Made by a program: the position numbers and the translations under genes. DNA of 45,337 nt, taken from the NCBI GenBank assembly GCA_020441005.1, contig JAGRNA010000086.1:1-45337 (forward strand), given 5' to 3'. Shown one piece after another: positions 16,850 to 25,658 of the stretch. Origin of the DNA: Leptospiraceae bacterium. GTDB lineage: Bacteria > Spirochaetota > Leptospiria > Leptospirales > Leptonemataceae. Under the pieces are notes generated by a model. The model was not told the origin of the DNA. It saw nothing but the letters and a program-made list of their open reading frames with translations, and did no database searches. Every line of letters begins with the position of its first letter. Positions within the stretch are counted from its first letter, which is position 1.

Positions 16850-17713
16850 TTGTTCGAGCGTTTCCGGCGCAAGCGCAAAACCAAACCGCAAGCTGTCAGT
16901 CGCTCTGAACTGGAAGGACAGCTGGATCAGGCGATCCAGGCCAATCGCACTGCCCTGGCCAGGTTGCTGGTTACCCGAAAGGCAGCCCGCGGCAGCGTCA
17001 AAAAGACGCGTCAGTGGGAGCTTTCGAAAACCAACTCGTCCCTGTTTCGCATTGAATCAGATCAGATTTCGGTCTTGATCGCAACGGCGCCCTTCTTGAT
17101 GGATCCATTGGCAGCATCCCTGGCGGATGCGGCCGACAATTCTGGCGCCGAAGACCCGCCTGGATCCCGCTGCGAGCGGACACCAAAAGAAAGAATTCAG
17201 GGCCTCCTTTTTAGTTCCGAGCTGAATTTAAATCGGGCCCTGCAATCGGCCCATAGTCTGGCCGAATTTCTGCAATGGATCGATCCGCCGGCCGACGCGA
17301 ACTCGCTGGCCTTGTTTGAGCAGTTGGGACGCTCCTCAAAGGGCCCGTCCAACACGCGACCGCTATTGCCCCCCCTGTCCGGCATCAGGCAGTGGTCGGG
17401 CCGCGATCTGGATCAAATGATCGCCAAAAACAGTATCAATACATTGGCACATGTGCTGATCCACGCTGACAGTCGCAGCCAACTCGTGTTACGCGATCGT
17501 TTTTCGCGCGGACTTTTACGCTTGATGCTTGAGGAGCAGCAATCCTTGTCGCGCTCCTTTGCATTGGACTGGAAAAATCCGCATAGCCGGCAGCGCCCCC
17601 TTGCGGAATACGAGGCAGCTTTGCTCGAATTTCGCCAGCGCATGCAGGCCTGGCTACAGGAAAGGGATCGCAGCCTGGCACGCGAGTCGCGAAAAGCCTT
17701 GCCGCAAGAATAG
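16850..17713 (+). CDS. Unknown protein with a FliG-like helical repeat
   Basis: The 287-residue protein uses a TTG start four bases after rpmE. The N-terminus is strongly basic (FRRKRKTKPQ). The middle is Ala/Ser/Pro-rich without recognised motifs. Residues 177-232 (LSGIRQWSGRDLDQMI, then LAHVLIHADSRSQLVLRDRFSRGLLRLMLEEQQ) follow the helical pattern of FliG middle/C-terminal domains: a short helix ending in L-x-x-L/M, then an aLk.a.......l...s.r....l.E.. helix pair. There is no signal peptide or transmembrane segment. It is followed after 42 bases by moxR. Resemblance is by pattern only; the function is unknown. Confidence 0.75.
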   Translation: MFERFRRKRKTKPQAVSRSELEGQLDQAIQANRTALARLLVTRKAARGSVKKTRQWELSKTNSSLFRIESDQISVLIATAPFLMDPLAASLADAADNSGAEDPPGSRCERTPKERIQGLLFSSELNLNRALQSAHSLAEFLQWIDPPADANSLALFEQLGRSSKGPSNTRPLLPPLSGIRQWSGRDLDQMIAKNSINTLAHVLIHADSRSQLVLRDRFSRGLLRLMLEEQQSLSRSFALDWKNPHSRQRPLAEYEAALLEFRQRMQAWLQERDRSLARESRKALPQE

Positions 17714-17755
17714 CCTGGAATTGGATGTATTCCGAGTCCAAAGGAGCCGCCATCG

Positions 17756-18730
17756 ATGAGCAACATCAGTGAGTACATAGAGACAGCCAGTCAGGGCATA
17801 CAACGAGTGATCGAAAATATCCAGACAGTGATTACCATTGATCGCTTTAAACTGGAATACATCCTGGCAGCCAAGATTGCCGGCGGACATGTGATGCTGG
17901 CAGATTCGCACGGTGTGGGCAAGACCTCCCTGGCCAGAGCCCTGGCCGGTTCGATTGACTGGGGGGCGGCTACCAAAACCAGTGAATCCATCGAGATCGA
18001 CAACTTTAATCGTATTCAGTGCACGGTTGACCTCTTGCCTCAGGATATTATGGGCTTTAACCGCTTTGATATGCAGACTGGCAATTATATCTTTAATCGC
18101 GGGCCCCTATTTGCACATTTCTTGCTATGCGATGAAATCAATATGCTGACACCCAAAACCCAGGGCGCTTTTTTCCAGGCCATGGAGGAACAGATGGTCA
18201 GCGTGGAAGGTAATAATTATCATCTGGCGGATCCTTTTTTCATCATTTCGACCATGAACCTGAAGGGCGCGCATCTATTTCCGCTGCCCGCCCCTCAGCT
18301 AGACCGTTTTATGATTCAGCTTTCAATGGGTTATCCGCCCGAAGAACTGGAGGTCGAGATTATTGAAAAACATGGCAAGGAGAACTCCTGGCAGGCTTTT
18401 GGCCCGGTTGCCGAAAAGGGGGAACTGCTGGCCTGGATGAAGCTGGTGGATGAAGTCAGTATCCATACCGACGTGGTCCGTTATATCGTCAGCTTGATCC
18501 GCAAGACACGTAATTTCCCGGGTGTAATCACCGGCTGTAGTCCGCGCTCCGGGATCAAGATGTCGCGTATGGCGCGCGCCCTCGCTTTGGTGCGTGGCGC
18601 CAACTATGCCAGTATTGATCTGGTCAAAGAATTAATTCCAGCAACCTTCGCGCACCGACTGGAGCTCGAGGATCCATCGGCTTCACCACATGACGTGCTG
18701 GCGCATATCGTGCGCGAGGTCAAGGTTTGA
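17756..18730 (+). CDS. MoxR-family AAA+ ATPase
   Basis: The 324-residue protein has a MoxR-type AAA+ core: Walker A ADSHGVGKTSLARAL with K56/T57 (the first glycine of the loop is replaced by D50), the MoxR signature LLPQDIMGFNRFD, Walker B LLCDEINML, sensor 1 STMNLKGAHLFPLPAPQLDRFM and the lid domain (VSLIRKTRNFPGVITGCSPRSGIKM). AAGGAG lies nine bases before the ATG. MoxR proteins act as chaperone-like ATPases with DUF58/VWA partners; the adjacent DUF58 and transglutaminase genes complete the usual trio. Substrates are unknown. Confidence 0.92.
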   Translation: MSNISEYIETASQGIQRVIENIQTVITIDRFKLEYILAAKIAGGHVMLADSHGVGKTSLARALAGSIDWGAATKTSESIEIDNFNRIQCTVDLLPQDIMGFNRFDMQTGNYIFNRGPLFAHFLLCDEINMLTPKTQGAFFQAMEEQMVSVEGNNYHLADPFFIISTMNLKGAHLFPLPAPQLDRFMIQLSMGYPPEELEVEIIEKHGKENSWQAFGPVAEKGELLAWMKLVDEVSIHTDVVRYIVSLIRKTRNFPGVITGCSPRSGIKMSRMARALALVRGANYASIDLVKELIPATFAHRLELEDPSASPHDVLAHIVREVKV

Positions 18731-18776
18731 TTGGAACTGTTTCAGGTTCGCGCTTCCAGGAAACAAGAGGCTAGCA

Positions 18777-20066
18777 TTGCGCAGTATTTACCAATCCTGG
18801 CTCGATCGCTCGCGCGTGCTGCGCTGGCTGGAGTATTGGTATCCCTTTAGTTTTGCGGGCTCTCTACTGTTTGCTTGCGTAATATGGTTAACCGGACTGG
18901 CCTACGCCGCTGATAATCTCTATGCCCAAATGCTGGCCTTGCTCGCCTTTGTAATCCTGACCGCTCTGCTTTTTGTCTGTCGTTTGCAGGCCTTTCGATT
19001 AGGGGATCCGGATATTGTCTGGAAGGCCAGTCAAAGTCTGGTCTCCCGTCACAGCGGTGGCGGTTTCGAGATTGGTACCGGGGAATTTGGTATTTTTTAT
19101 TTTCTGCGTCTGCATTTTCGTATCCATGGCCGTCAACAGGCTGGCCGGGAAGCTTATTTATATATTCGCGGGGAGGGTGTCGCTACCAGGGCCGGGGGCA
19201 TTTTTTTGCCTTTTTATACTCCAGTGTGCGGTATGCTGGATTTGCGCGGACGCTTGATGGTCCGGGATGTCTTTGGACTGACCCGGGCCCGCGTCGCCCC
19301 GGTCCAGGTTCGTCAGTTTGTAGTCGAACCGCCGGCATTTCCCAGCCGTCTGAATATCGTATTTCGTAATAGCGCCCGGATGGAAAGCTCTCACCGTATG
19401 CTCAATTCTGATGAAGAAAAGTATTATATGCGCGAGTATATACCCGGTGATCGTCTCAAGGATATCAACTGGAAGGCCTCCTTTCGCCTGAAGGAACTGA
19501 TCACCAAGATATCACCCAAATCCCCGGAGGAATCGCGCCTTTTGCATGTCGAACTGCGCCACTTCGGTATGCATCACCAGGATGGTCCCGTCAGCATTGT
19601 GCACCTCAATTATATCAAAAGCTGGCTTTTGTCCTTTTTATGGCAGGTGCATGCCGAGCATCCGGACTACAAATTTCAGGTCTTTACCGCTAGCGAGGTG
19701 CTACTCCTGGAGGATGAGCAGGACATAGCTGACTTTGCCCGTCATTTGGGAGATATCCAGTACACCAATGATATCAGTTTTGATCATGCGGTCGCGCCAG
19801 CCCAGGAAAAGTTCATCTTTACAACGGCCTTCGATCACGGTCTGGATCATAGCCTGGCATCAGACGGGGCTGTGGTCTGTAATGTTTTTCGGACTGCGCC
19901 GGGCAAAAAATCTGTGGCTCGTCACATCCGTTTCTTGCCCTACGAGCAAGGAGCGCTACCATTGCCCGGGATGTGGCTCTGGCGGCGCACAAAAACAGCC
20001 GGACGCAGTGGCGTTCATGGTGGCGGACAATTGGTCGAAGAAAAATTGAAAGTGACTATTTTATAA
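18777..20066 (+). CDS. DUF58 membrane protein of the MoxR operon
   Basis: I place the start at TTG 18777 because AGAGG lies six bases before it; the longer open frame would read back into moxR. The 429-residue protein has two transmembrane helices (about 22-68) and a cytoplasmic region with the DUF58 signature YMREYIPGDRLKDINWKASFR (the canonical form is Y.pGD..R.IdWka.AR) followed by LKELITKISPKSPEESRLLHVEL. DUF58 proteins are membrane partners of MoxR ATPases. The gene lies 46 bases after moxR and 15 bases before the transglutaminase gene. Confidence 0.85.
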   Translation: MRSIYQSWLDRSRVLRWLEYWYPFSFAGSLLFACVIWLTGLAYAADNLYAQMLALLAFVILTALLFVCRLQAFRLGDPDIVWKASQSLVSRHSGGGFEIGTGEFGIFYFLRLHFRIHGRQQAGREAYLYIRGEGVATRAGGIFLPFYTPVCGMLDLRGRLMVRDVFGLTRARVAPVQVRQFVVEPPAFPSRLNIVFRNSARMESSHRMLNSDEEKYYMREYIPGDRLKDINWKASFRLKELITKISPKSPEESRLLHVELRHFGMHHQDGPVSIVHLNYIKSWLLSFLWQVHAEHPDYKFQVFTASEVLLLEDEQDIADFARHLGDIQYTNDISFDHAVAPAQEKFIFTTAFDHGLDHSLASDGAVVCNVFRTAPGKKSVARHIRFLPYEQGALPLPGMWLWRRTKTAGRSGVHGGGQLVEEKLKVTIL

Positions 20067-20081
20067 GGGGGATCCTGGGCG

Positions 20082-22610
20082 ATGCATGCAATTCTTTTTT
20101 TTACGCGCTTGTGTTTGTATTTGTTGATGGCTTGCGTGCCCTACATGCTGCCGGCGGCCATTGCTGTTCAATATGATAAAACAGCAAAAGTGACCTGGTT
20201 TTTTCTGGTGCCGGTGATGATGTTGATTGCCTGGTTTTTGTCTTACCGACGGACACGCCGATTTTGGGTTGCCCCCTTGACGGCCTTCGGGGTCCTTTTT
20301 TTTGTAATTTTGTTTTTTAGTGAATTTGCGTTACACAATGTTCTCCAGTTTACATTTGCATCGGTGTTGTCTTATGTCTGGACCTGGCTGGTCTTTAGCG
20401 GCAGTCGTGGTCGCAACCTGGCGGTGCTGGAACTGTTTATCTTTGCTTTTGTTTATTTCACTATCCTGAATTTTACCAGGTCATCCGAGGAAGTAGTCAA
20501 CGCCAGCGGTCAATGGATCCATTTCGTCCTGTTTTTAACTGTATTAAGCTTTTTAATCCATTCCATTGTCTTATATTTAGTGGCCTTTGCCCGGGATAAG
20601 GCCAGTTCGGGCAAGCGTCGCCGCGAATTGATTGTTTTTGCTTTGATCGCTGTGCCTCTTTTTCTGATCGTATCCTTTGCGCTGCCTGCCAGCTTCTTCA
20701 AGCATGATCCGCTGGAAACGGAGCTGGATGATGAACCCCCGCCCAGGGGGCAGCAGCTGGATGAAAACGCGGAGGGTCAAGGGCAGCGCGGAGGTCAGCC
20801 ACCCCAGGAGGGCAATGGCCTGCCGCTAGGCGATGGCGAAAAAAAATACCCCTCAGACCGCCAGAAAGGCGGCGGCTCGGAAGATCAAGGCGATGTGCCG
20901 GAACAGGGCCAGCGCCCCGATGAACACCGCGGCGGTGGCCAGTCTGGCAAGGAAGGTCAGGACCGTGAGGGCGGTCAGGGCAACAAGCAAAATGATTCGG
21001 GCAATCAAAAGCAGAATCAAAACCAGGGTGGTGAAGGCCAAAAACCCGGAGATCAGGAAGGGCAAGGCGGCCAGGGCAAGGAGTCCGGCCAGGGCAAGGA
21101 GCAAGGCAATGATCAAAAACAGGATCAAGGCCAGTCCGGGGATCAAAGCAAGGACAAGGACAAGCAACGCCTGGAAGGGATTCCCGCCGATCAATGGAAT
21201 AATCGCCAACAAATGGCCGGTGCCGAGGGCAAACAATTTGCGGTGATGGTGATCGCCAGTCCGGTGCAGCCGGTGTATGCCGCTCGCGAGTACCTGGGGA
21301 AACTGGATCCCGAAAAAGGACTGCTGCCAACACCGGTGGAATATGAACCCCTGAATGAACTGGCCCGCCGCAAACTGCTTGAGACCTGGCGTGATCAAAT
21401 CAGTTCGTTAGATGACAAGCGCAGCCCGGTTTCCAATTTCTTCTTGTCCACCGAATCCGAGCGGGCCCTGGCCTATCGGCCCTATGAGTTGCAGCCTACA
21501 ATTCTCAATGCCGACTATGAGCCTTTCAGCTACTCGTGGAATGTTGTTTCGCGCTTCAGTCTAAGCGCGCCCGCGGATTGGCAGCTCGTGCGACCCTTGA
21601 GCGAGCGTGAAAAGGAGCGCCAATCCTATTGGCTGGAACTGAATCTGGAACCCGCTGTGCGCAGCCGCCTGGAAAAATACAATCACGGTCTACAATTGAA
21701 AAAAGATGACAAACCGTTTGCGATCATTGAAAAGATTCTCAAGGGCTACCAGAAGCACCAGTACAAGATGGGATTCAGCGAGGACAGTAGCCCGTCCCAC
21801 ATGACCAGTTTCCTTCTGGATACCAAAGAAGGCGACTGCACGGAATTTGCTAATAGCACTGTTTTATTGGCGCGTCTGAACGGCTTGCCCGCCCGTTTGG
21901 TGCATGGCTATCTGGCTTCAACCGATTTGCAAACACGCTATCATCGGGGCGGTCTCAAGCACCTGCAAAAAGAGATTGAAGCCTTGCAAAAGTTTAAACT
22001 GGAAGAGCTATATCTGGTCACGACATCCCACCGTCATGCCTGGCCTCAAATCTGGCTGCCGGGTTTTGGCTGGATTGATTTTGAAAGCACTGCTTATGCG
22101 ATCAAGCCGCAGGCTGAATTCAATCCGAATAAAATGGATGTCGTCATTCCCATGATTAAAAAGAAGACGGAGAAAAAAAAGGATGCATGGCAATTTCCCT
22201 GGCGCACTGCCCTGCGCATGATCCTTGCGGCCCTTTTTCTAATCCTGTTTGCCCTGTATACTTTTAGCTGGAGCCGCCACCTGTATTTTCATTTACGAAA
22301 GGGCACTAGTAGTAAACAGGGTTTGCGGGCCTATTTAATGCTGTTGCTGATGCAAATGGCCAGGGATGGCTATGCCGTCAAAGGTCCCCACCTGACACCC
22401 CTGGAATATGCCGTGCAACACGAAAGTCTGCGCCAGTTCGGCAAGCTGTACGCCGAGTTGCGGTTTCGTGAAATCTACGCTGCAGGAGAAAGGCAGGAGC
22501 GGGCAGCACAATTTCATCGCAGTTGGCAAGATACGCGGCGCCAGGTAAAGAAAGCCGGGTTTTGGTCTTTGGTGCGGCGCAATCTCAGTTTGCGGTCACT
22601 GTATTACTAA
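20082..22610 (+). CDS. Transglutaminase-like membrane protein with large Gln/Gly/Lys-rich linker
   Basis: The 842-residue protein has about six N-terminal transmembrane helices (1-205), then a hydrophilic linker (about 218-362) almost wholly made of Gly, Gln, Lys, Asp, Glu and Asn in short GQ/KQ runs. A periplasmic transglutaminase-like domain follows, with the Cys-His-Asp triad C586 (GDCTEFANS), H652 (SHRHAWPQIW) and D666 (WIDFEST). Then come another transmembrane helix (about 710-730) and a C-terminal DUF4129-like segment (YAVKGPHLTPLEYAVQHE). This TgpA-like layout accompanies MoxR and DUF58. Whether the domain cross-links or hydrolyses protein or wall peptides is unknown. The ATG follows AAGGGGG at a long spacing. 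Confidence 0.9.
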   Translation: MHAILFFTRLCLYLLMACVPYMLPAAIAVQYDKTAKVTWFFLVPVMMLIAWFLSYRRTRRFWVAPLTAFGVLFFVILFFSEFALHNVLQFTFASVLSYVWTWLVFSGSRGRNLAVLELFIFAFVYFTILNFTRSSEEVVNASGQWIHFVLFLTVLSFLIHSIVLYLVAFARDKASSGKRRRELIVFALIAVPLFLIVSFALPASFFKHDPLETELDDEPPPRGQQLDENAEGQGQRGGQPPQEGNGLPLGDGEKKYPSDRQKGGGSEDQGDVPEQGQRPDEHRGGGQSGKEGQDREGGQGNKQNDSGNQKQNQNQGGEGQKPGDQEGQGGQGKESGQGKEQGNDQKQDQGQSGDQSKDKDKQRLEGIPADQWNNRQQMAGAEGKQFAVMVIASPVQPVYAAREYLGKLDPEKGLLPTPVEYEPLNELARRKLLETWRDQISSLDDKRSPVSNFFLSTESERALAYRPYELQPTILNADYEPFSYSWNVVSRFSLSAPADWQLVRPLSEREKERQSYWLELNLEPAVRSRLEKYNHGLQLKKDDKPFAIIEKILKGYQKHQYKMGFSEDSSPSHMTSFLLDTKEGDCTEFANSTVLLARLNGLPARLVHGYLASTDLQTRYHRGGLKHLQKEIEALQKFKLEELYLVTTSHRHAWPQIWLPGFGWIDFESTAYAIKPQAEFNPNKMDVVIPMIKKKTEKKKDAWQFPWRTALRMILAALFLILFALYTFSWSRHLYFHLRKGTSSKQGLRAYLMLLLMQMARDGYAVKGPHLTPLEYAVQHESLRQFGKLYAELRFREIYAAGERQERAAQFHRSWQDTRRQVKKAGFWSLVRRNLSLRSLYY

Positions 22611-22613
22611 AAA

Positions 22614-23915
22614 ATGTTTACAAATATGCTACACGCAAGCAGGTTCAGAATAAATAATTGGCCATGTCGGCTTCTTTTGGGGGTGCTTGCGCTGGCCAGT
22701 CCTGGCGCCTGTCATCCTGACGTGAACTGGTTGCAATTTCGCGGACAGAATGGCGCCGGTTACACGTCCAATGCCCTCTACCCACCGCTGGGCATGCGCT
22801 GGAAGCTGCGTTTACAGGAAAATCTGAAAGAAAAGGAGGCCCGGGCCTTTAATCCACCACTGGTAATAGATGATATTCTCTACTTTGGATCCACAGACGG
22901 CAATTTTTATGCCATGGACACGCGTACCGGTTTTATGCGCTGGATTTTCCAGACCCGTGGTCGCGTGAATTCCATCCCGTATGCCGACAAAGACACGGTC
23001 TACTTTGGTTCGAATGATACTTATGCATACGCTGTGGATCTCAAAACCGGCAAGGAGCGCTGGCGATTTCGAACCGGCAATACCATCCAAAGCCTGATAC
23101 TACGGTACAAAGACAGCGTAATCTTTACCTCCGATCAGGGAGCGACTTTCTTTTTGGATGTGTCCAATGTGCCTGAGGGTAGCCAGCCTCCCGTTGAATA
23201 TCGAATTCCGAACCCGGTTTGGTCACATCATACGTTTCAGGAATTCGACGGAGTGCTGTATTGGGCCCCTCAGGGGCGCGGATTCGGAGCCTTCGATATT
23301 GAAGCTCGCAAATTTTTATGGGAGGTGGATGTAACGGCTCCCTATCCGCTCTGGTATTCCTTTCCGGCTCTGGATGATGACCGGGTCTACTATGGCAGCA
23401 ATTTCTTTACCAGCGACGGATCCTTGTTGCATTTTTATGCTGCGGATCGAAGGGACGGCAGCAGTGCCTGGGAAGTGGAACGGCGCTTTGAACCTGGTCC
23501 TTACATGAATCGCAATTATAATAACTATTTTCGCAGACATGTTTATTTGCTAGATTATATGGCGCCGGCCTTGTATGGGGATACGGCCATCTACACCAGC
23601 GGCGATGCGCTTGTGCGGGCCTTCGATGTCAGCAGCGGCAGCGAAGCCTGGACACGCCGTTTTGAGTATCCCACTTCCAGCGCGCCGACGATTGCCGGCG
23701 ATCGGGTCTATTTGGGAATCCATGGCTCGGCCATTCAAGATGAAGATGATCAGACGGTGGCACCGCGCTTGATTTGTTTGTCTGCGCGTTCGGGCAACAT
23801 CCTTTGGGAGATGGACGTGGAAGGTGCGATTTTAAGCGCGCCCGTCATTTCAGGGTCGCGAATTATGTTTGGAACTGATAAATTGATGTTCTACGTCCTG
23901 GAAGAGGTCTTTTAA
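22614..23915 (+). CDS. PQQ-like beta-propeller repeat protein, probable lipoprotein
   Basis: The 433-residue protein has an N-terminal signal (about 15-32) ending ASPGAC, a loose spirochaete-type lipobox, so it is probably exported and perhaps lipidated. The rest consists of about seven PQQ/BamB-like blades of the type DDILYFGSTDGNFYAMDTRTG..W and DTVYFGSNDTYAYAVDLKTGKERW, through VYLGIHGS and LICLSARSGNILWEMD near the end. No enzymatic residues are apparent; such propellers are scaffolds or binding proteins in the envelope. It starts three bases after the transglutaminase stop, consistent with one operon. Confidence 0.85.
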   Translation: MFTNMLHASRFRINNWPCRLLLGVLALASPGACHPDVNWLQFRGQNGAGYTSNALYPPLGMRWKLRLQENLKEKEARAFNPPLVIDDILYFGSTDGNFYAMDTRTGFMRWIFQTRGRVNSIPYADKDTVYFGSNDTYAYAVDLKTGKERWRFRTGNTIQSLILRYKDSVIFTSDQGATFFLDVSNVPEGSQPPVEYRIPNPVWSHHTFQEFDGVLYWAPQGRGFGAFDIEARKFLWEVDVTAPYPLWYSFPALDDDRVYYGSNFFTSDGSLLHFYAADRRDGSSAWEVERRFEPGPYMNRNYNNYFRRHVYLLDYMAPALYGDTAIYTSGDALVRAFDVSSGSEAWTRRFEYPTSSAPTIAGDRVYLGIHGSAIQDEDDQTVAPRLICLSARSGNILWEMDVEGAILSAPVISGSRIMFGTDKLMFYVLEEVF

Positions 23916-23920
23916 AGCTA

Positions 23921-25042
23921 ATGCTGGACGTGTTCATTATCGGCGCCGGGATCGTGGGCAGCTGGATTGCGTTACAGGCGGCGCGGGCCGGTCTGGTGAC
24001 AGCCATATGTGATCAGAATACACAAAGTGGTGATGGAATCAGCGGACGCAATTCCGGAGTCTTGCATGCTGGTTTGTATTATCAGCCAGACTCGTACAAG
24101 GCCCGTTTTTGCCGGCGGGGCTATACTATGGCGCTTGATTTTTTTCAGCAAAGGCAAGTGCCCTATGAAATATGCGGCAAACTGGTGACGAGTGGTAGTC
24201 CGCCGCAAGGTTTGACCGATGCGGAACAAGCGGTCTGGCGCGATCGAGCAGTGGAACGTGTCCACAACCTGATGCATAATGCCCTGGCATGTGGAGCTGA
24301 AGGGCTGGAATTATGTGCCGAGCCGGGACGCAAGTACCAAAGCGTCAAGGGCCATCTGGCCTTGCTATCCAATCAGACCGGTGTAGTGGATGTGCCGCGC
24401 TATCTGAAAGCGGTGCAGGTTGCGGCCGAAGAGGCGGGCGCGATTTTTTTGCCGGGCCGGCGGCTGATTGACATTAATCCATCCGGGACTGAAGTCATAT
24501 TAGAATCCCGGACCGGTCGTGAGACCATCCAGGCGACAACGATTATCAACGCGGCTGGTTTGCAATCAGACGAGATTGCGCATTTGTGCGGATTGAATCA
24601 GTATACTATCAAACCCAATCGTGGGGAGTATTACCGCCTGAGCCGTCGATTACCGGTCCAGACTCTGGTGTATCCCTTGCCGCCGGATCCAGGTAGTACG
24701 GCTTTGGGTGTCCATTATACTTTTCAGTTAAACGGCGAGGCCTATGCCGGTCCCAATTCGATCTGGGCAGAGCATAAGGCGGATTATCGGATTAGCGCCG
24801 ATCCGCGCGAGTTCTTCGAATCACTGCAGCACATTACAGATTTTTATACAACCGCCGATTTGCATCCCGGCTATAGCGGGCTGCGACCGCGCTTGTTCCA
24901 TCAAGACCAGCCAGTCAAAGATTTCGTAATCGAGACGCGCACACATGCAGCCGGTTGCAGCATGCACTTGCTGGGCATCGAGAGCCCGGGATTGACTTCC
25001 GCCCCGGCTCTGGCAGAATATGTTGTGAATCAAATTCGTTAG
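23921..25042 (+). CDS. lhgO: FAD-dependent L-2-hydroxyglutarate oxidase/dehydrogenase-type oxidoreductase
   Basis: The 373-residue protein starts with the Rossmann motif FIIGAGIVGSWIALQAARAG and carries the LhgO/L2HGDH signature GRNSGVLHAGLYYQPDSYKARFCRRG. A C-terminal FAD-binding stretch follows (YSGLRPRL...VIETRTHAAGCSMHLLGIESPGLTSAPALA). This DAO-family enzyme oxidises L-2-hydroxyglutarate to 2-oxoglutarate and passes electrons to quinone or oxygen. It follows the propeller gene by five bases and is probably the last gene of that run. The 186 bases before the HIT gene hold no supported gene. The substrate assignment is from signature only. Confidence 0.82.
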   Translation: MLDVFIIGAGIVGSWIALQAARAGLVTAICDQNTQSGDGISGRNSGVLHAGLYYQPDSYKARFCRRGYTMALDFFQQRQVPYEICGKLVTSGSPPQGLTDAEQAVWRDRAVERVHNLMHNALACGAEGLELCAEPGRKYQSVKGHLALLSNQTGVVDVPRYLKAVQVAAEEAGAIFLPGRRLIDINPSGTEVILESRTGRETIQATTIINAAGLQSDEIAHLCGLNQYTIKPNRGEYYRLSRRLPVQTLVYPLPPDPGSTALGVHYTFQLNGEAYAGPNSIWAEHKADYRISADPREFFESLQHITDFYTTADLHPGYSGLRPRLFHQDQPVKDFVIETRTHAAGCSMHLLGIESPGLTSAPALAEYVVNQIR

Positions 25043-25228
25043 CCAGAATTGGCGCGCGGGTGATGAGGTGCTTGTCAGGCACAGACGAATGGGCTCGGCA
25101 AGTCCGCATCAACCCCGGCTTTTTGAAATCCGCGCAACAGGAACCACCGATCAGGATCCGGTTTCAAATGCGCGCAGCAAAACGAGAAAATTGGCGACAG
25201 ACCAGCAGCCTGTGTAGTCTTTGATGGT

Positions 25229-25621
25229 ATGACTACAATCTTTAGTAAAATCATCAAGGGAGAAATCCCCTGCTATCAAGTGGCTGAGGATGAGCGTCAC
25301 CTGGCCTTCCTGGATGTGCGCCCGGTGAAGCGCGGGCATTGTTTGGTGATTCCCAAGAATGAAGTGGATTATATTTTTGATCTGGATGATCAGGCACTTG
25401 CGGATCTGCATGTCTTTGCCGGGAAAGTGGCGCGAGCGCAGCGTCAGGCAATTCCGTGTATGCGTATCGGAGTGGCCGTGGTGGGACTCGAAGTGCCGCA
25501 TGTGCATATCCATCTGATACCGCTGGATTCAATTGCCGACCTGTCTTTTAGCGGTCCCCGGTTAGATCTGGATGCAGCTGAATTTGAATCCATAGCGGCA
25601 GCGATCAGAGCCCGGATTTGA
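25229..25621 (+). CDS. HIT family nucleotide-binding protein
   Basis: The 130-residue protein has the N-terminal FSKIIKGEIPCYQV of HinT-like proteins, LAFLDVRPVKRGHCLVIPK, and the histidine triad HVHIHLIP near residue 92, whose central His attacks nucleoside phosphoramidates or phosphoesters. The family is cytoplasmic and ubiquitous. The usual GGDLH strand is replaced by IGVAVVGLEV. It converges on nhaA with 37 bases between the stops. Confidence 0.92.
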   Translation: MTTIFSKIIKGEIPCYQVAEDERHLAFLDVRPVKRGHCLVIPKNEVDYIFDLDDQALADLHVFAGKVARAQRQAIPCMRIGVAVVGLEVPHVHIHLIPLDSIADLSFSGPRLDLDAAEFESIAAAIRARI

Positions 25622-25658
25622 GCCTGGACTTGAACGCTGCCTGGAGCACAGTCAGGAT

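Noticed and set aside
20698..21398. Two long minus-strand ORFs (181 and 211 codons)
   Set aside because: They are opposite the low-complexity Gln/Gly/Lys linker of the transglutaminase gene, and their composition is a mirror of that repeat.
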